NCBI RefSeq assembly: GCF_007827045.1
Contig: NZ_RPFW01000001.1
Location: 1,526,519 to 1,590,518, forward strand
Direction of reading: 5' to 3'
DNA from: Trebonia kvetii
Lineage (GTDB): Bacteria > Actinomycetota > Actinomycetes > Streptosporangiales > Streptosporangiaceae
Length of the DNA: 64,000 nt
Both the position numbers and the translations under genes were made by a program. Positions 17,122-27,062 of the stretch are shown here, in pieces. The notes below the pieces were generated by a model, which did no database searches, was not told where the DNA came from, and saw nothing but the letters and a program-made list of their open reading frames with translations. Numbering within the stretch: position 1 is the stretch's first letter; the number at the start of each line of letters is the position of its first letter.

Positions 17122-19212
17122 TTACAGCCTAGGCCCAGGAATGTACGAAGCGAGCACATCCGGATTTGCCAGGGCGCTCGGATCGGCTGCCCGCTCCACG
17201 GGGGTGCCGAGCAGGATCTTCCGCACCGGGACCTCGAGCTTCTTGCCGGACAGCGTTCTCGGCACACCGGGGACCACGTGCAGCTCATCGGGGACGTGCC
17301 GGGGAGAAAGCTGCTGACGCAGCGCGCTCTTGATCCGCCCGGCGAGTTCGTCGGTGAGCTCCTGGCCCTGCGCGAGCTGCACGAACAGGATCAGCCTGCC
17401 GTCTGCGCCCAGGCGCCCCGTGTCCACCACGAGCGAGTCGGCGACCTCGGGGAAAGCCTCGACGACCCGGTAGAACTCGCTGGTGCCCATGCGGACGCCG
17501 CCCCGGTTGAGCGTGGCGTCCGACCGGCCGTAGATCACGCACGAGCCGTCGGCGCGCATCTCGATCCAGTCACCGTGCCGCCAGACGCCGGGGTAGTCGG
17601 CGAAATAGCTCTCCCGGTATCGCGTCCCGTCGGGGTCGTTCCAGAAGAAGACCGGCATCGACGGCATCGGCTCGGTGATCACCAGCTCGCCGACCTCGCC
17701 GATGACCGGCTTGCCATGGTCGTCGAAGGCCTCGACCTTGGCGCCGAGCGCCGGCCCGGAGATGATTCCCGTGCGGATCGGCAGCAGCGGCGCGTGCCCG
17801 ACGAACCCGGTGCACACGTCCGTTCCCCCGGACAGGGAGCCGAGCTGAACATCCGGCTTGACCTGCCGGTAGACCCAGTCGAAGCCCTCCGGGGGCAGCG
17901 GCGAGCCGGTGGAGCCGATACCCCGGAGGCTCGTCAGGTCGCAGTCCTCCCGCGGCACGAGCCCGGCCTTCAGGCCCGCCATCAGGTACGGGGCGCCGAC
18001 ACCGAGATAGCTGAGCCCGGTGTCGGCGGCGAGCCGCCACAGCCGGTCCGCGGCCGGGTAGGCAGCCGCGCCGTCGTAGAGCACGATGGTCGTGCCCGCG
18101 AGCAGCCCTCCGACCTGGAAGTTCCACATCATCCAGCCGGTGGTGGTGTACCAGGAGAAGCGGTCGCCCGGCCCCAGGTTCAGGTGGAAGGCGAGGGATT
18201 TCAGGTGCTCAAGCACGATCCCGCCCTGACCGTGCACGATCGGCTTGGGCAGGCCGGTGGTTCCGGAGGAATAGACGACCCAGAGCGGGTGCTCGAAGGG
18301 CAGTTCCGCGAATTCCGGCTCTGCCGCCTCGCCGAAACCCCGCCAGTCGACAAGGGCAACGCCCCGCGGCAGCGCGGGCGGGCTGGCCTCGGCTGGGTTT
18401 TCTGCGGCGGGGTTTTCTGCGGCGGGGCCGAGCAGGCCGACCATGACAACCGCACGCAGGCTCGGCAGCTGGGCCGCGATGTCCGCCACCACGTCCGACC
18501 GCGGGTACTGCTTGCCGTTGTACGCGTAGCCGTCCACGGCGATCAGCACGGCAGGCTCGATCTGCGACCAGCGGTCGACCACGCTGCGGATGCCGAAGTC
18601 CGGGGAGCAGGACGACCAGATCGCGCCGATGGACGCCGCCGCGAGCAGGCCGATGACCGCTTCGGGAATGTTGGGCAGCAGCGCTACCACCCGGTCGCCC
18701 TTGCCGACGCCGAGACCGCGCAGCCCCGCCGCGACGCGGCCCACCTCGTCAGCGAGTTCACGGTAGCTGAGTGAGCCATCGCGCCCCCGTTCCGAGGAGT
18801 AGATGATCGCCGCCTGATCCGGGTTGCTTGCCGCGGTGCGGAGCGCGTTGCGCGCGTAGTTCAGCGTGGCTCCCGGGAACCAGTGCACGTCGGGCATCGT
18901 GGTGCCGGTCAGGGCGGGGCCGGCCTGCGGGCGGTCGCCGAGGACCTCGAAGTAGTCCCAGATCGAGGTCCAGAACTCGCCGGGATTGTCGACCGACCAC
19001 TGCCATAGCCGCCGGTAGGCCGCGGGAGCGTGCTCGGGATCCATGGGGTCGGCGTCGGCCGACCAGGCGGTGTCCAGGCCGGCGCCGCGCTGAGCGAGCC
19101 AGCCGAGGTAATGGCTGATCCTGGCGTTCCTTACGGTCTGGGCGTCGGGCACCCAGAGCGTCGCGCCGTATCCCTTGCCTGCGGCGGCACCATCGGTGTC
19201 GGTCTCAGTCAT
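17122..19212 (-). CDS. Acetoacetyl-CoA synthetase (acetoacetate-CoA ligase)
   Basis: 696 residues of the adenylate-forming superfamily. It activates acetoacetate with ATP and CoA, feeding ketone bodies into central metabolism. N-terminal WSVDNPGEFWTSIWDYF and FPGATLNYA, AMP-binding VYSSGTTGLPKPIVH, the acetoacetate-enzyme-type TTTGWMMWN, and the C-terminal catalytic Lys in RTLSGKKLEVPVRK are all present. A 15-base tandem duplication (18396-18425) gives the internal AAENPAAENP. The ATG at 19212 is preferred over the upstream in-frame start because it fits the family N-terminus. The gap 16887-17121 holds only the region upstream of the dehydrogenase. Confidence 0.93.
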   Translation of the reverse strand: MTETDTDGAAAGKGYGATLWVPDAQTVRNARISHYLGWLAQRGAGLDTAWSADADPMDPEHAPAAYRRLWQWSVDNPGEFWTSIWDYFEVLGDRPQAGPALTGTTMPDVHWFPGATLNYARNALRTAASNPDQAAIIYSSERGRDGSLSYRELADEVGRVAAGLRGLGVGKGDRVVALLPNIPEAVIGLLAAASIGAIWSSCSPDFGIRSVVDRWSQIEPAVLIAVDGYAYNGKQYPRSDVVADIAAQLPSLRAVVMVGLLGPAAENPAAENPAEASPPALPRGVALVDWRGFGEAAEPEFAELPFEHPLWVVYSSGTTGLPKPIVHGQGGIVLEHLKSLAFHLNLGPGDRFSWYTTTGWMMWNFQVGGLLAGTTIVLYDGAAAYPAADRLWRLAADTGLSYLGVGAPYLMAGLKAGLVPREDCDLTSLRGIGSTGSPLPPEGFDWVYRQVKPDVQLGSLSGGTDVCTGFVGHAPLLPIRTGIISGPALGAKVEAFDDHGKPVIGEVGELVITEPMPSMPVFFWNDPDGTRYRESYFADYPGVWRHGDWIEMRADGSCVIYGRSDATLNRGGVRMGTSEFYRVVEAFPEVADSLVVDTGRLGADGRLILFVQLAQGQELTDELAGRIKSALRQQLSPRHVPDELHVVPGVPRTLSGKKLEVPVRKILLGTPVERAADPSALANPDVLASYIPGPRL

Positions 19213-19356
19213 GGATCCAGCATCATGCCATCGCAACCGGGGGCGCAATGTGACCGGACCAACATCGCCACGTCACAGAGCACGGATAGCGCACATTCAG
19301 GCACAATCCGATACGGCTAAATGTCCGCTTTCATCGCACTCGTGACGATTTCCCGC

Positions 19357-20058
19357 TCAGGGCAGGGCCCTGATGAGGGTGATGAGCGGCATGGGGCTGG
19401 TGAGATCGGGGAGCACGAGGTCCGCGCCCGCTTCGCGAAGCTCGGCTGTGGAGGCGCGCCCGCTGGCGACGGCCACCGAGGTGGCGCCGCCGACCTTCGC
19501 CGCCTCGACGTCACGCGGCGAGTCCGCGATGTAGATCGTCGCCCGCTCTGCGAAGCTAACCCCGTACTTCTCCTCGGCGCGCAGCCGCGTCGCGCGCAGC
19601 AAGGCGCCCTTCGGGTAGGGCTCGGAGCCCGCGAACCCGCCGATCCCAAGGTCCAGGTGCCGGTCGAGGCGGAAGGCGCGCAGCTTGAGCGTGGCGTTCG
19701 GGCGGCTGGAGCCGGTGAGCACCGACTGGACCACACCGCCGATCCCCGCCACGGCCGTCAGTGCCTCCTGCGCGCCAGGCATGAGATGGCCCTGCTGCGA
19801 CAGTTCCGGCTTCCGCGCGGCAAGCCGGGTCGCGAACTCCGCGCCGAACGGCACGAGCAGCCGCTCCGACTCGCCGTCCGCGCGCAGGCTGACGCCGTTC
19901 CTGCCGAGCGCGTCGAAGAATATCTCCGGCTCGGTCTGCCCCACCATCTGCGGCAGCTGCACAAGCGGCCGGCCGGTCACGGCCGCGAACGCCTCGGCGT
20001 ACGCCGCCCTGGTGACCCTGGTCACGTCGAGCAGCGTCAGGTCGATGTTCCACAGCAC
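19357..20058 (-). CDS. HAD-superfamily hydrolase-like protein with Asn at the nucleophile position
   Basis: 233 residues resembling phosphoglycolate-phosphatase-type HAD enzymes. Motif I, normally DxDxT, reads N-I-D-L-T (codon aac), so the residue that forms the phospho-aspartyl intermediate is Asn. Motif II (VLTGSS), the motif III Lys and motif IV (IADSPRDVEAAK) look normal. The start is ambiguous: GTG at 20058, or an upstream non-standard codon 12 bases earlier that would place GGCGGAGG correctly. It begins about 30 bases after the P5C dehydrogenase stop, so it is likely in the same transcript. It may be an inactive or non-hydrolytic relative. Confidence 0.8.
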   Translation of the reverse strand: MLWNIDLTLLDVTRVTRAAYAEAFAAVTGRPLVQLPQMVGQTEPEIFFDALGRNGVSLRADGESERLLVPFGAEFATRLAARKPELSQQGHLMPGAQEALTAVAGIGGVVQSVLTGSSRPNATLKLRAFRLDRHLDLGIGGFAGSEPYPKGALLRATRLRAEEKYGVSFAERATIYIADSPRDVEAAKVGGATSVAVASGRASTAELREAGADLVLPDLTSPMPLITLIRALP

Positions 20059-20088
20059 CAGCCGGTGAATGACGACCTCCGCCCTGAA

Positions 20089-21717
20089 CTACCCCATGTG
20101 CGGATAACGGTAGTCGGTGGGCGGGACAAACGTCTCCTTGATGGACCGGGCGGAGACCCAGCGGATGAGATTGAACACCGAGCCGGCCTTGTCGTCGGTG
20201 CCGCTTGCCCTGGCACCGCCGAACGGCTGCTGGCCGACCACCGCGCCCGTGGGCTTGTCGTTGATGTAGAAGTTGCCCGCGCTGTACCGCAGCGCCTCCG
20301 CTGCCTCCGCGATCGCGTGGCGGTCGGTGGCGAGGATGGAGCCGGTGAGCGCATACTGCGCCACGTCCGCGGCCTGGGTGAGCATCGCAGGGTAGTTCGC
20401 GTCGTCGTAGACGTGCACCGCGAGTATCGGGCCGAAGTATTCGATGGTGAACACCTCGTCGGCGGGATCGGAGCAGTCAAGCACGGTCGGGGCGACGAAG
20501 TAGCCGGTCTCATCGCTGGACTGGCCGCCGGTGAGGAAGGAGACCGACGGGCGGGAGCGGGCCCGGTCGAACGCGTCGCGGTGCTTGCCGAACGCGCGTG
20601 CGTCGATCACCGCGCCGCCGAACAGCGACAGGTCCTCGGCCACGTCGCCATAGCGGATCGCTTGCGCGGCGGAGACGAGCTCGTCCCTGACCCCGTCCCA
20701 CAGCGACCGCGGCAGGTAGGCGCGCGAGGCGGCGGAGCACTTCTGGCCCTGGTACTCGAAGGCGCCGCGGACCAGCGTGGTCACGATCGAGGCGGGATCG
20801 GCCGAGGGATGCACGATCACGAAGTCCTTGCCGCCGGTCTCGCCGACGAGCCGCGGATAGTCGCGGAAGCTCGCGATGTTCTCCCCCACCGTGCGCCACA
20901 GGTGCTGGAAGGTGCCGGTCGAGCCGGTGAAGTGAATCCCGGCCAGGCCGGGGTGGGACAGCGCGACCCGGGAGACCGCCTGGCCGTCACCGGTCACCAT
21001 GTTGATCACGCCGGGCGGCAAGCCGGCCGCCGTCAGCAGTGCCATGGTGTAGTGCGCCGCGAGCTGCTGAGTCGGCGACGGCTTCCACACCACCACGTTG
21101 CCGAGCAGGGCGGGCGCGGTCGGCAGGTTCCCGGCGATCGCGGTGAAGTTGAACGGCGTGATCGCGAGCACGAACCCCTCGAGCGGCCGGTACTCCATCC
21201 GGTTCCAGGTGCCCGGGCTCGATGCGGGCTGCTCGGCGAGCAACTGCCTGGCGAACGCGACGTTGTACCGCAGGAAGTCGATCAGCTCGCAGGCGGCGTC
21301 GATCTCGGCCTGGAAGACCGACTTGGACTGGCCGAGGACGGTCGCCGCGTTCAGCGTCGCGCGCCACGGCCCGGCGAGCAGGTCGGCCGCGCGCAGGAAG
21401 ACGGCCGCGCGGTCGTCGAAGGACAGCGCCCGCCACGGCTTCGCGGCCGCCGCCGCGGCCGCGATCGCCTCCGCCACCTCCGCGTCAGTCGCGTTACCGA
21501 GCTCGCCAAGGACCCGGCGGTGATTGTGCGGCTGGACCACCGCGATCCGCTCACCGGAACCCATGACGGTGCGGCCGCCGATGGTCATCGTCAGCTCCGC
21601 CCGCTGCCCGGCCAGATCCTTGATTCGCGCCTCGAGCGCGGAGCGGTCCGCGCTGCCCGGCTGGTACTGCCGCACCGGCTCGTTGACCGGCAGCGGAACC
21701 CGAGTCACAGCATCCAT
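20089..21717 (-). CDS. pruA: L-glutamate gamma-semialdehyde (1-pyrroline-5-carboxylate) dehydrogenase
   Basis: 542 residues. Oxidises glutamate semialdehyde to glutamate with NAD+, the second step of proline degradation. ALDH motifs: PFNFTAIAGN oxyanion region, the general-base Glu in LVGETGGKDF (about 293), the catalytic Cys in EYQGQKCSA (about 327), and the class-specific C-terminus FGGARASGT. The ATG at 21717 is chosen because GGGGAAA lies 11 bases upstream, whereas the GTG at 21726 is too close to it. No proline dehydrogenase gene is adjacent. Confidence 0.95.
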   Translation of the reverse strand: MDAVTRVPLPVNEPVRQYQPGSADRSALEARIKDLAGQRAELTMTIGGRTVMGSGERIAVVQPHNHRRVLGELGNATDAEVAEAIAAAAAAAKPWRALSFDDRAAVFLRAADLLAGPWRATLNAATVLGQSKSVFQAEIDAACELIDFLRYNVAFARQLLAEQPASSPGTWNRMEYRPLEGFVLAITPFNFTAIAGNLPTAPALLGNVVVWKPSPTQQLAAHYTMALLTAAGLPPGVINMVTGDGQAVSRVALSHPGLAGIHFTGSTGTFQHLWRTVGENIASFRDYPRLVGETGGKDFVIVHPSADPASIVTTLVRGAFEYQGQKCSAASRAYLPRSLWDGVRDELVSAAQAIRYGDVAEDLSLFGGAVIDARAFGKHRDAFDRARSRPSVSFLTGGQSSDETGYFVAPTVLDCSDPADEVFTIEYFGPILAVHVYDDANYPAMLTQAADVAQYALTGSILATDRHAIAEAAEALRYSAGNFYINDKPTGAVVGQQPFGGARASGTDDKAGSVFNLIRWVSARSIKETFVPPTDYRYPHMG

Positions 21718-21760
21718 GTCCGGCACTTTCCCCGCGCGGAGGCGGCGAATCAGCGGCGGA

Positions 21761-22258
21761 CTACTCGGCTGTCAGATACTCGAGCTCCTGGGTGGCGTAC
21801 CAGGCGAGCTCGTGCGCCTCGGCCGAGTCGACAGTGAAGGAGGCGTCGTCGTCGCCGGCATCGGCGGCGCTGATCGCGTCGGCCGCCGCGGCCACGTCGG
21901 AGACGGCCGCAAGCTCGTCTACATGGCCGGAGGCGATGTCCGCGAGCGGAATGGCGGCGCCGACAAGCACCGCGGCCGCCTCGTCATCGTAGGGCTGCCA
22001 GCTGACGTGCACGTCGGGAACATCGGCGGCCAAGACCACGCGGCGGCGCGGCGCCTTTTGGTCGACGTTGAGCATCCGCAGCGATTCCCTGGCGGCGGCC
22101 ACCATCGCCACGTACTCGAGTTCCTCTTCGTCGCCGCTCGCGTAGGCCTCGCGCAGCGCGGGCGTCACCGCGAACGCGCGCAGCGGCCCCGCCTCCGCCT
22201 CGCCCCTGGCGAGGATCACGGCCAGCCCCGGCAGGGTGGAGGGCAGGTAGACCCGCAT
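21761..22258 (-). CDS. DUF6912-type conserved hypothetical protein
   Basis: 165 residues with the MRVYLPSTLPGL start and VTPALREAYASGDEEELEY block that I recognise from a conserved actinobacterial family (DUF6912). The rest is acidic and Ala-rich with no catalytic motif I can point to. It ends in HELAWYATQELEYL, as in relatives. It sits in a minus-strand row between the endonuclease and pruA, with about 40 bases to each side suggesting co-transcription. Function unknown. Confidence 0.75.
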   Translation of the reverse strand: MRVYLPSTLPGLAVILARGEAEAGPLRAFAVTPALREAYASGDEEELEYVAMVAAARESLRMLNVDQKAPRRRVVLAADVPDVHVSWQPYDDEAAAVLVGAAIPLADIASGHVDELAAVSDVAAAADAISAADAGDDDASFTVDSAEAHELAWYATQELEYLTAE

Positions 22259-22271
22259 GGCGGAATGCTAT

Positions 22272-22754
22272 CTACAGCGCCGTGCCCGCCGTGGGCGGGC
22301 ACGGCAAAGAGGGCGCATCCCGCGGCGTGCCGACTGCGGCGATCACAGCGGCCACGGCGTCCTCGACTGGCACGTGTTCCCACAGCCGGACCACCGTCCA
22401 GCCGGCGTGCGCGAGGGCGTCGTCGGCGGCGCGGTCGCGTTCCACGTTCCTCGCCAGCTTCGGCGACCAGTACCAGTCGTTGTTCTTCGGCCTGCTGCCG
22501 TGATCGGGGCAGGCGTGCCAGAAGCAGCCGTCCACGAACACGGCGACCTTGCGGCGGGTGAACGCGATGTCCGGGCGTACTCGGCGCAGCGGCAGGTCGA
22601 GCCGGAAGTCCTTGCGGTAGCGGTAACCCTTCGCGTGCAATGCGGCACGCAGCGCCAGCTCGGGCTTGGTGTCGGTCCTGCGGTTTGCCTTCATGTTCGC
22701 GGACCGGCCCGCGTTGGCCGGGAAGGGATATAGCTTTGCCGCGTCCACGGGCAA
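22272..22754 (-). CDS. vsr: Very short patch repair (Vsr)-type endonuclease
   Basis: 160 residues. Vsr nicks DNA 5' of T:G mismatches left by deamination of 5-methylcytosine. Signature blocks: RRTDTKPELALRAALHAKGYRYR (family N-terminal block), RPDIAFTRRKVAVFVDGCFWHACPDHG with the catalytic Asp and the zinc/active-site Cys-His pair, and RDRAADDALAHAGWTVVRLWEH near the end. Usually it accompanies a cytosine methylase, but none is adjacent here. The start is the longest plausible one; an internal ATG at 22694 would remove the RSAN block that homologues keep. Confidence 0.88.
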   Translation of the reverse strand: MPVDAAKLYPFPANAGRSANMKANRRTDTKPELALRAALHAKGYRYRKDFRLDLPLRRVRPDIAFTRRKVAVFVDGCFWHACPDHGSRPKNNDWYWSPKLARNVERDRAADDALAHAGWTVVRLWEHVPVEDAVAAVIAAVGTPRDAPSLPCPPTAGTAL

Positions 22755-22926
22755 AGCCTAGCGATCGGCACAGCGTTGCGATCGGGGTAATGCGGCGATT
22801 GGCGGACAGGGTGATCGCGGACAGGGCAGGCGGGCGTCCGGTGCCGCCGGACGCGGAATGTCGGTGGCGGGGAGTAGAAGTTGTGGCAGGCAGTTGCCAC
22901 GGCCTCGTTCGTCTCATGGGGGAATC

Positions 22927-23433
22927 ATGCTCGGTGAGCAAGTCTTGGCGCCCGCCGCGCCGCCCGACCAAGAGCTCGCGGCGCTGCAACCGGTGGAGGT
23001 GCCAAGCGACTGGTCGCCTGACTACGTGGCCGGCCCCGGCCTGTCGCCGTGCTCACCCCCGCCTCGCGGCGACGCAGGACGCTCCGCCCCGGCCGCGCAG
23101 TGCCAGCCGGCGCCGCACCAGTTCGCGCTGCTCATCGTGGAGACGCTAGCCGGGGCCAGGCCCGCCCGTCAGCTCGCGCCGCTGCTGTCCAAGCGGGCGA
23201 GCATTCACCTGCACCGCCTGTTCCCGCTGTTCACCGCCAGCAGGCGGCCACGGATCCGGAGAGTGCTGACGAGCACGCCCGCCGCCGGCGTCGTGGAGAT
23301 GACGCTGATCGTCGAGACGGGCCCGCGCACGCGGGCGCTCGCCGTCCGCCTGGAACGCGCCGCACAGGCGGCCACCGCACGGCGGGACGCGCCCGCCACG
23401 CGGTGGCTGTGCACCGCCATTGAGGCGGCGTAA
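22927..23433 (+). CDS. Rv3235 family protein
   Basis: 168 residues. The C-terminal half has the family pattern: FALLIVETLAGARPARQL, RASIHLHRL, a GVVEMTLIV strand, GPRTRALAVRLE and a closing TRWLCTAIEAA. The first 60 residues are low-complexity. The gene is convergent with secA, ending 2 bases from its stop. The same neighbourhood occurs in mycobacteria (Rv3235 to secA1). The ATG at 22927 follows a GGGGGAA site; an upstream in-frame ATG at 22858 lacks one. Function unknown; a link to secretion is only positional. Confidence 0.75.
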   Translation: MLGEQVLAPAAPPDQELAALQPVEVPSDWSPDYVAGPGLSPCSPPPRGDAGRSAPAAQCQPAPHQFALLIVETLAGARPARQLAPLLSKRASIHLHRLFPLFTASRRPRIRRVLTSTPAAGVVEMTLIVETGPRTRALAVRLERAAQAATARRDAPATRWLCTAIEAA

Positions 23434-23435
23434 GG

Positions 23436-26400
23436 CTAGCCCTGACGGCCGCCGTGGCAGCGCTTGTACTTGCGGCCGGAACCGCACGGGCACAGGTCGT
23501 TGCGGCCGACACTGGCGTACGGGTCGGCGGCGGCGTCACCGTGCCGCTCCACGCTGCCGTCCTCCGACGGCGCCGAGTACTGGAGGTTGCGCGGGCGGCG
23601 CGGCGCGAGGCCGACGGGGAGCACCGGCTCCGGCCGGCTGTCTGTCACTTCCGCCACATCGGTCTCGTCCTGCGCCGTGACGTCCGGGGCGGCATGTGCG
23701 CCGACGCCACTCTTGGCCGCGGCCTCGCCCCGGCCGGCCGCGGTGGCGTGACCGCGCCCGTCGGCGGCATGCCTGCCCCTGCTGCGGCCGAACGCCGCCG
23801 GCGGCGCGGCCGGCGCGGCCGGCTCGGGCGGGATGACGGGAGCCGGACGCGCGGGAGCCCCCGGAGCCTGCGCGGCGGGAGCCGGGGCGGTCAGGCCGGG
23901 GAGCGCGCCGCCGAACGCGAGCTGGGCGCCGGCGCCGACCTCCTCGACGATCGGGTTCTCCTGAATCTCGAACTGGAGGTTGAAGAGGTTGCCGACCGAC
24001 TCTTCCCTGATGCCGTCCATCATCGCGTTGAACATGTCGAAGCCCTCCCGCTGGTACTCGACCAGCGGGTCGCGCTGCGCCATCGCGCGCAGGCCGATGC
24101 CCTCGCGGAGGTAGTCCATCTCGTACAGGTGCTCGCGCCACTTGCGGTCGAGAACCGAGAGCACCACGCGCCGCTCGATCTCGCGCATGAGGTCGGGCGT
24201 GAGCTCGGCCTCGCGGCGGTCGTAGGCCTCCTGCGCGTTCTCCTGCACCATTTCGGTGATGAGCTCGGTGTTCAGGCCCGACTTGTCACCGCCGGCCTCC
24301 TCGAGCAGCGTGTCGATCTTCAGCGTGATCGGGAAGAGCTGCTTGAACGCGCGCCACATCTTCTCCAGGTCCCACTCCTCCGGGTACCCGTCGGCGGTGG
24401 CCGCGGCCGCGTAGGAGGCGATGACCTCGTCGATCATCGACCGGACCTGCTCGTGCAGGTCCGCGCCCTCCAGGACCTTGCGCCGCTCGCCATAGATCAC
24501 CGTGCGCTGCCTGTTGAGCACGTCGTCGTACTTCAGCACGTCCTTACGGATCTCGAAGTTCTGCGACTCGACCTGGCTCTGCGCGGACCTGATCGCGCGC
24601 GAGACCACCGAGTTCTCAACCGGGACGTCGGCCGGGATGTTCAGCCGGTCCATGATCGCGCCGACCCGGTCGGAGTTGAACATCCGCATCAGGTCGTCCT
24701 CGAGCGACAGGTAGAACCGGGACTTGCCCGGGTCGCCCTGCCGGCCGGACCGGCCGCGGAGCTGGTTGTCGATCCGGCGCGACTCGTGCCGCTCGGTGCC
24801 GAGGACGTACAGCCCGCCGGCCGCCACCACCTGCTCGTGCTCGGCCACCACGGCCGCCTTCGCCTTGGCGACCGCCTCCGGCCATGCGGCCTCGTAATCC
24901 TCCGGGGTGTCGACCGGCGACAGGCCGCGCTGGTGCAGTTCCAGGTCGGCGATGAACTCGGGGTTGCCGCCGAGCATGATGTCGGTGCCGCGGCCCGCCA
25001 TGTTCGTCGCCACCGTGACGGCGCCGAGCCGCCCGGACTGGGCGACGATCATCGCCTCCTGCTCGTGGTACTTCGCGTTCAGCACGTGGTGCTGGATGCC
25101 ACGCCGCTTGAGCAGCACCGAGAGGATCTCCGACTTCTCGACGCTTACCGTGCCGACGAGGACCGGCTGCCCCTCGGCGTGCCGCTCCGCGATGTCCTCC
25201 ACCACCGAGTCGTACTTGGCCTGCGCGGTCTGGTAGATCACGTCGGTCTCGTCGGCGCGGATCATCGGCTTGTTGGTCGGGATCGGGATCACGCCGAGCT
25301 TGTAGATCTGCATGAACTCGGCGGCCTCGGTCATGGCCGTACCGGTCATGCCCGCGAGCTTGCCGTAGAGCCGGAAGTAGTTCTGCAGCGTGATCGTCGC
25401 GAACGTCTGGTTCTCGTCCTTGATCTGCACGCTCTCCTTGGCCTCGATGGCCTGGTGCATGCCCTCGTTGTAGCGGCGGCCGTGCAGGATGCGGCCGGTG
25501 AACTCGTCCACGATGAGGACCTCGCCGTTCATCACGACGTAGTCCTTGTCCTTCTTGAACAGCTCCTTGGCCTTGAGCGCGTTGTTCAGGAAGGACACCA
25601 GCGGCGTGTTGACAGGGTCGTACAGGTTGTCGATGCCGAGCCAGTCCTCGACCTTCTCCACCCCGGACTCCATGATGCCGACGGTCCGCTTCTTCTCGTC
25701 GACCTCGTAGTCGCCCTCGCCATCCTCGCCGCGGCGCAGCCGCGGCGCGATCTTGGCGAACTCGGTGTACCAGCGCGAGTTCTGCTCAGCGGGACCGGAG
25801 ATGATCAGCGGCGTGCGAGCCTCGTCGACCAGGATCGAGTCCACTTCGTCGACGATCGCGAAATTGTGGCCGCGCTGCACGCACTCCTCAAGTGACCAGG
25901 ACATGTTGTCGCGCAGATAGTCGAAGCCGAACTCGTTGTTCGTCCCGTAGGTGACGTCGGCTGCGTACGCCTTGACCCGCTCGGCGGGCGTCATGTCGGC
26001 GAGAATCACCCCGACCTCGAGGCCGAGGAAGCGGTGCACCCGGCCCATCCACTCGGAGTCGCGCTTGGCCAGGTAGTCGTTGGTCGTGACGACGTGCACG
26101 CCCTTGCCGGCCAGGGCGTTCAGGTAGGCGGGGAACACGCCGGTGAGCGTCTTGCCCTCACCAGTGCGCATCTCGGCGATGTTGCCGAGGTGCAGCGCGG
26201 CGCCGCCCATGAGCTGCACGTCGAAGGCGCGCTGGCCCAGCGTCCTGCGGGCCGCCTCACGCACCGTGGCGAACGCCTCGGGCAGGATCTCGTCGAGCGT
26301 CTCGCCGTCGGCGAGCCGCTGCTTGAACTCTTCCGTCATCCCGCGCAGATCGGCGTCGCTCATCGCGACGAAGTCGTCCTCAACGGAGTTGATCTGCTCG

Positions 26401-26471
26401 CTGATCCGCTTCAGCTGACGCAGGGTCTTGCCCTCGCCGGCGCGGAGGATGCTGTCTAGGATCGAAGGCAC
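23436..26471 (-). CDS. secA: Preprotein translocase ATPase SecA
   Basis: 1011 residues. Drives post-translational export through SecYEG. Walker A in MRTGEGKTL (about 102), DEVD Walker B in [17 protein letters not shown], the second nucleotide domain [16 protein letters not shown], and the C-terminal zinc-binding [14 protein letters not shown] that contacts SecB/ribosome-type partners. The region between about 860 and 980 is a Pro/Ala-rich linker longer than in E. coli. The GTG start at 26471 has AAGGAG about 12 bases upstream. Gene order with hpf, lpqB and mtrAB fits the housekeeping SecA1. Confidence 0.97.
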   Translation of the reverse strand: MPSILDSILRAGEGKTLRQLKRISEQINSVEDDFVAMSDADLRGMTEEFKQRLADGETLDEILPEAFATVREAARRTLGQRAFDVQLMGGAALHLGNIAEMRTGEGKTLTGVFPAYLNALAGKGVHVVTTNDYLAKRDSEWMGRVHRFLGLEVGVILADMTPAERVKAYAADVTYGTNNEFGFDYLRDNMSWSLEECVQRGHNFAIVDEVDSILVDEARTPLIISGPAEQNSRWYTEFAKIAPRLRRGEDGEGDYEVDEKKRTVGIMESGVEKVEDWLGIDNLYDPVNTPLVSFLNNALKAKELFKKDKDYVVMNGEVLIVDEFTGRILHGRRYNEGMHQAIEAKESVQIKDENQTFATITLQNYFRLYGKLAGMTGTAMTEAAEFMQIYKLGVIPIPTNKPMIRADETDVIYQTAQAKYDSVVEDIAERHAEGQPVLVGTVSVEKSEILSVLLKRRGIQHHVLNAKYHEQEAMIVAQSGRLGAVTVATNMAGRGTDIMLGGNPEFIADLELHQRGLSPVDTPEDYEAAWPEAVAKAKAAVVAEHEQVVAAGGLYVLGTERHESRRIDNQLRGRSGRQGDPGKSRFYLSLEDDLMRMFNSDRVGAIMDRLNIPADVPVENSVVSRAIRSAQSQVESQNFEIRKDVLKYDDVLNRQRTVIYGERRKVLEGADLHEQVRSMIDEVIASYAAAATADGYPEEWDLEKMWRAFKQLFPITLKIDTLLEEAGGDKSGLNTELITEMVQENAQEAYDRREAELTPDLMREIERRVVLSVLDRKWREHLYEMDYLREGIGLRAMAQRDPLVEYQREGFDMFNAMMDGIREESVGNLFNLQFEIQENPIVEEVGAGAQLAFGGALPGLTAPAPAAQAPGAPARPAPVIPPEPAAPAAPPAAFGRSRGRHAADGRGHATAAGRGEAAAKSGVGAHAAPDVTAQDETDVAEVTDSRPEPVLPVGLAPRRPRNLQYSAPSEDGSVERHGDAAADPYASVGRNDLCPCGSGRKYKRCHGGRQG

Positions 26472-26680
26472 TTCGGTTCGTGCTCCTTGCGGCAGTACTC
26501 AACTGGACGTAAACGGATTACTTGGTCAACGGCCGGGCGCAGGTCCGCCGTTCCCGGGGCGCGACAAGTCCCCGCCTGCCATCGTAGGCGAGATGGGGGC
26601 CCGCTACCGAGTCCCGAGACCCGTTGGGGTATTTTCGTGACAACCCCAGCATAGGCAGGGCATCGGGTTGAGGAGGAGTC

Positions 26681-26944
26681 GTGGCCGAGCAGGCGACAGT
26701 AGGCATCGTGGAGGGCACGGGTACCACGGGCGCGGTTGCCCACAGTGCCGGCCACATGCCGCACAACTCGGGCAGGCCCATCTCCTGGGTCGGTACCACC
26801 GTTGTCATCGTCGGGTTCATCATCGGCGGCATCGCGTTCGTCCCCGGGCCGAACTGGATCGTGTTCTGGGTAGGCACCGCCATCGCGATCGTCGGCTGCC
26901 TCATCCTCCTGTTCTCCAAGGCGATGCACACCGACTGGTACTAG
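26681..26944 (+). CDS. HGxxPAAW-type small membrane protein
   Basis: 87 residues with two hydrophobic helices (about 35-55 and 63-80) after a His-rich N-terminal HMPHNSGRPISW that resembles the HGxxPAAW box of a small actinobacterial family. The GTG at 26681 has AGGAGGAG in good position. The gene stands alone, divergent from secA; the shared upstream region 26472-26680 presumably carries both promoters. Function unknown. Confidence 0.65.
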   Translation: MAEQATVGIVEGTGTTGAVAHSAGHMPHNSGRPISWVGTTVVIVGFIIGGIAFVPGPNWIVFWVGTAIAIVGCLILLFSKAMHTDWY

Positions 26945-26991
26945 GACCTTCCAGTCCAGGGTCGTCCCAACAAGGCGAGCCTCTGAATCAT

Positions 26992-27058
26992 TCCTTAGTG
27001 AAGGGTGGACCTGCCCCGCGGCGATCACGCGGGAGGGTCGGGCGACCGTCACTAAGGA
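26992..27058. repeat. Nested inverted repeat upstream of the YcaQ-like gene
   Basis: tccttagtga (26992-27001) is exactly inverted at 27049-27058, enclosing a 6-bp hairpin (cccgcg 27015-27020 / cgcggg 27028-27033). A further 5-bp dyad, ggacaaaatgtcc (27056-27068), covers the start codon at 27063. This could be a terminator for the upstream small gene or an operator controlling the downstream gene. Confidence 0.7.
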
Positions 27059-27062
27059 CAAA

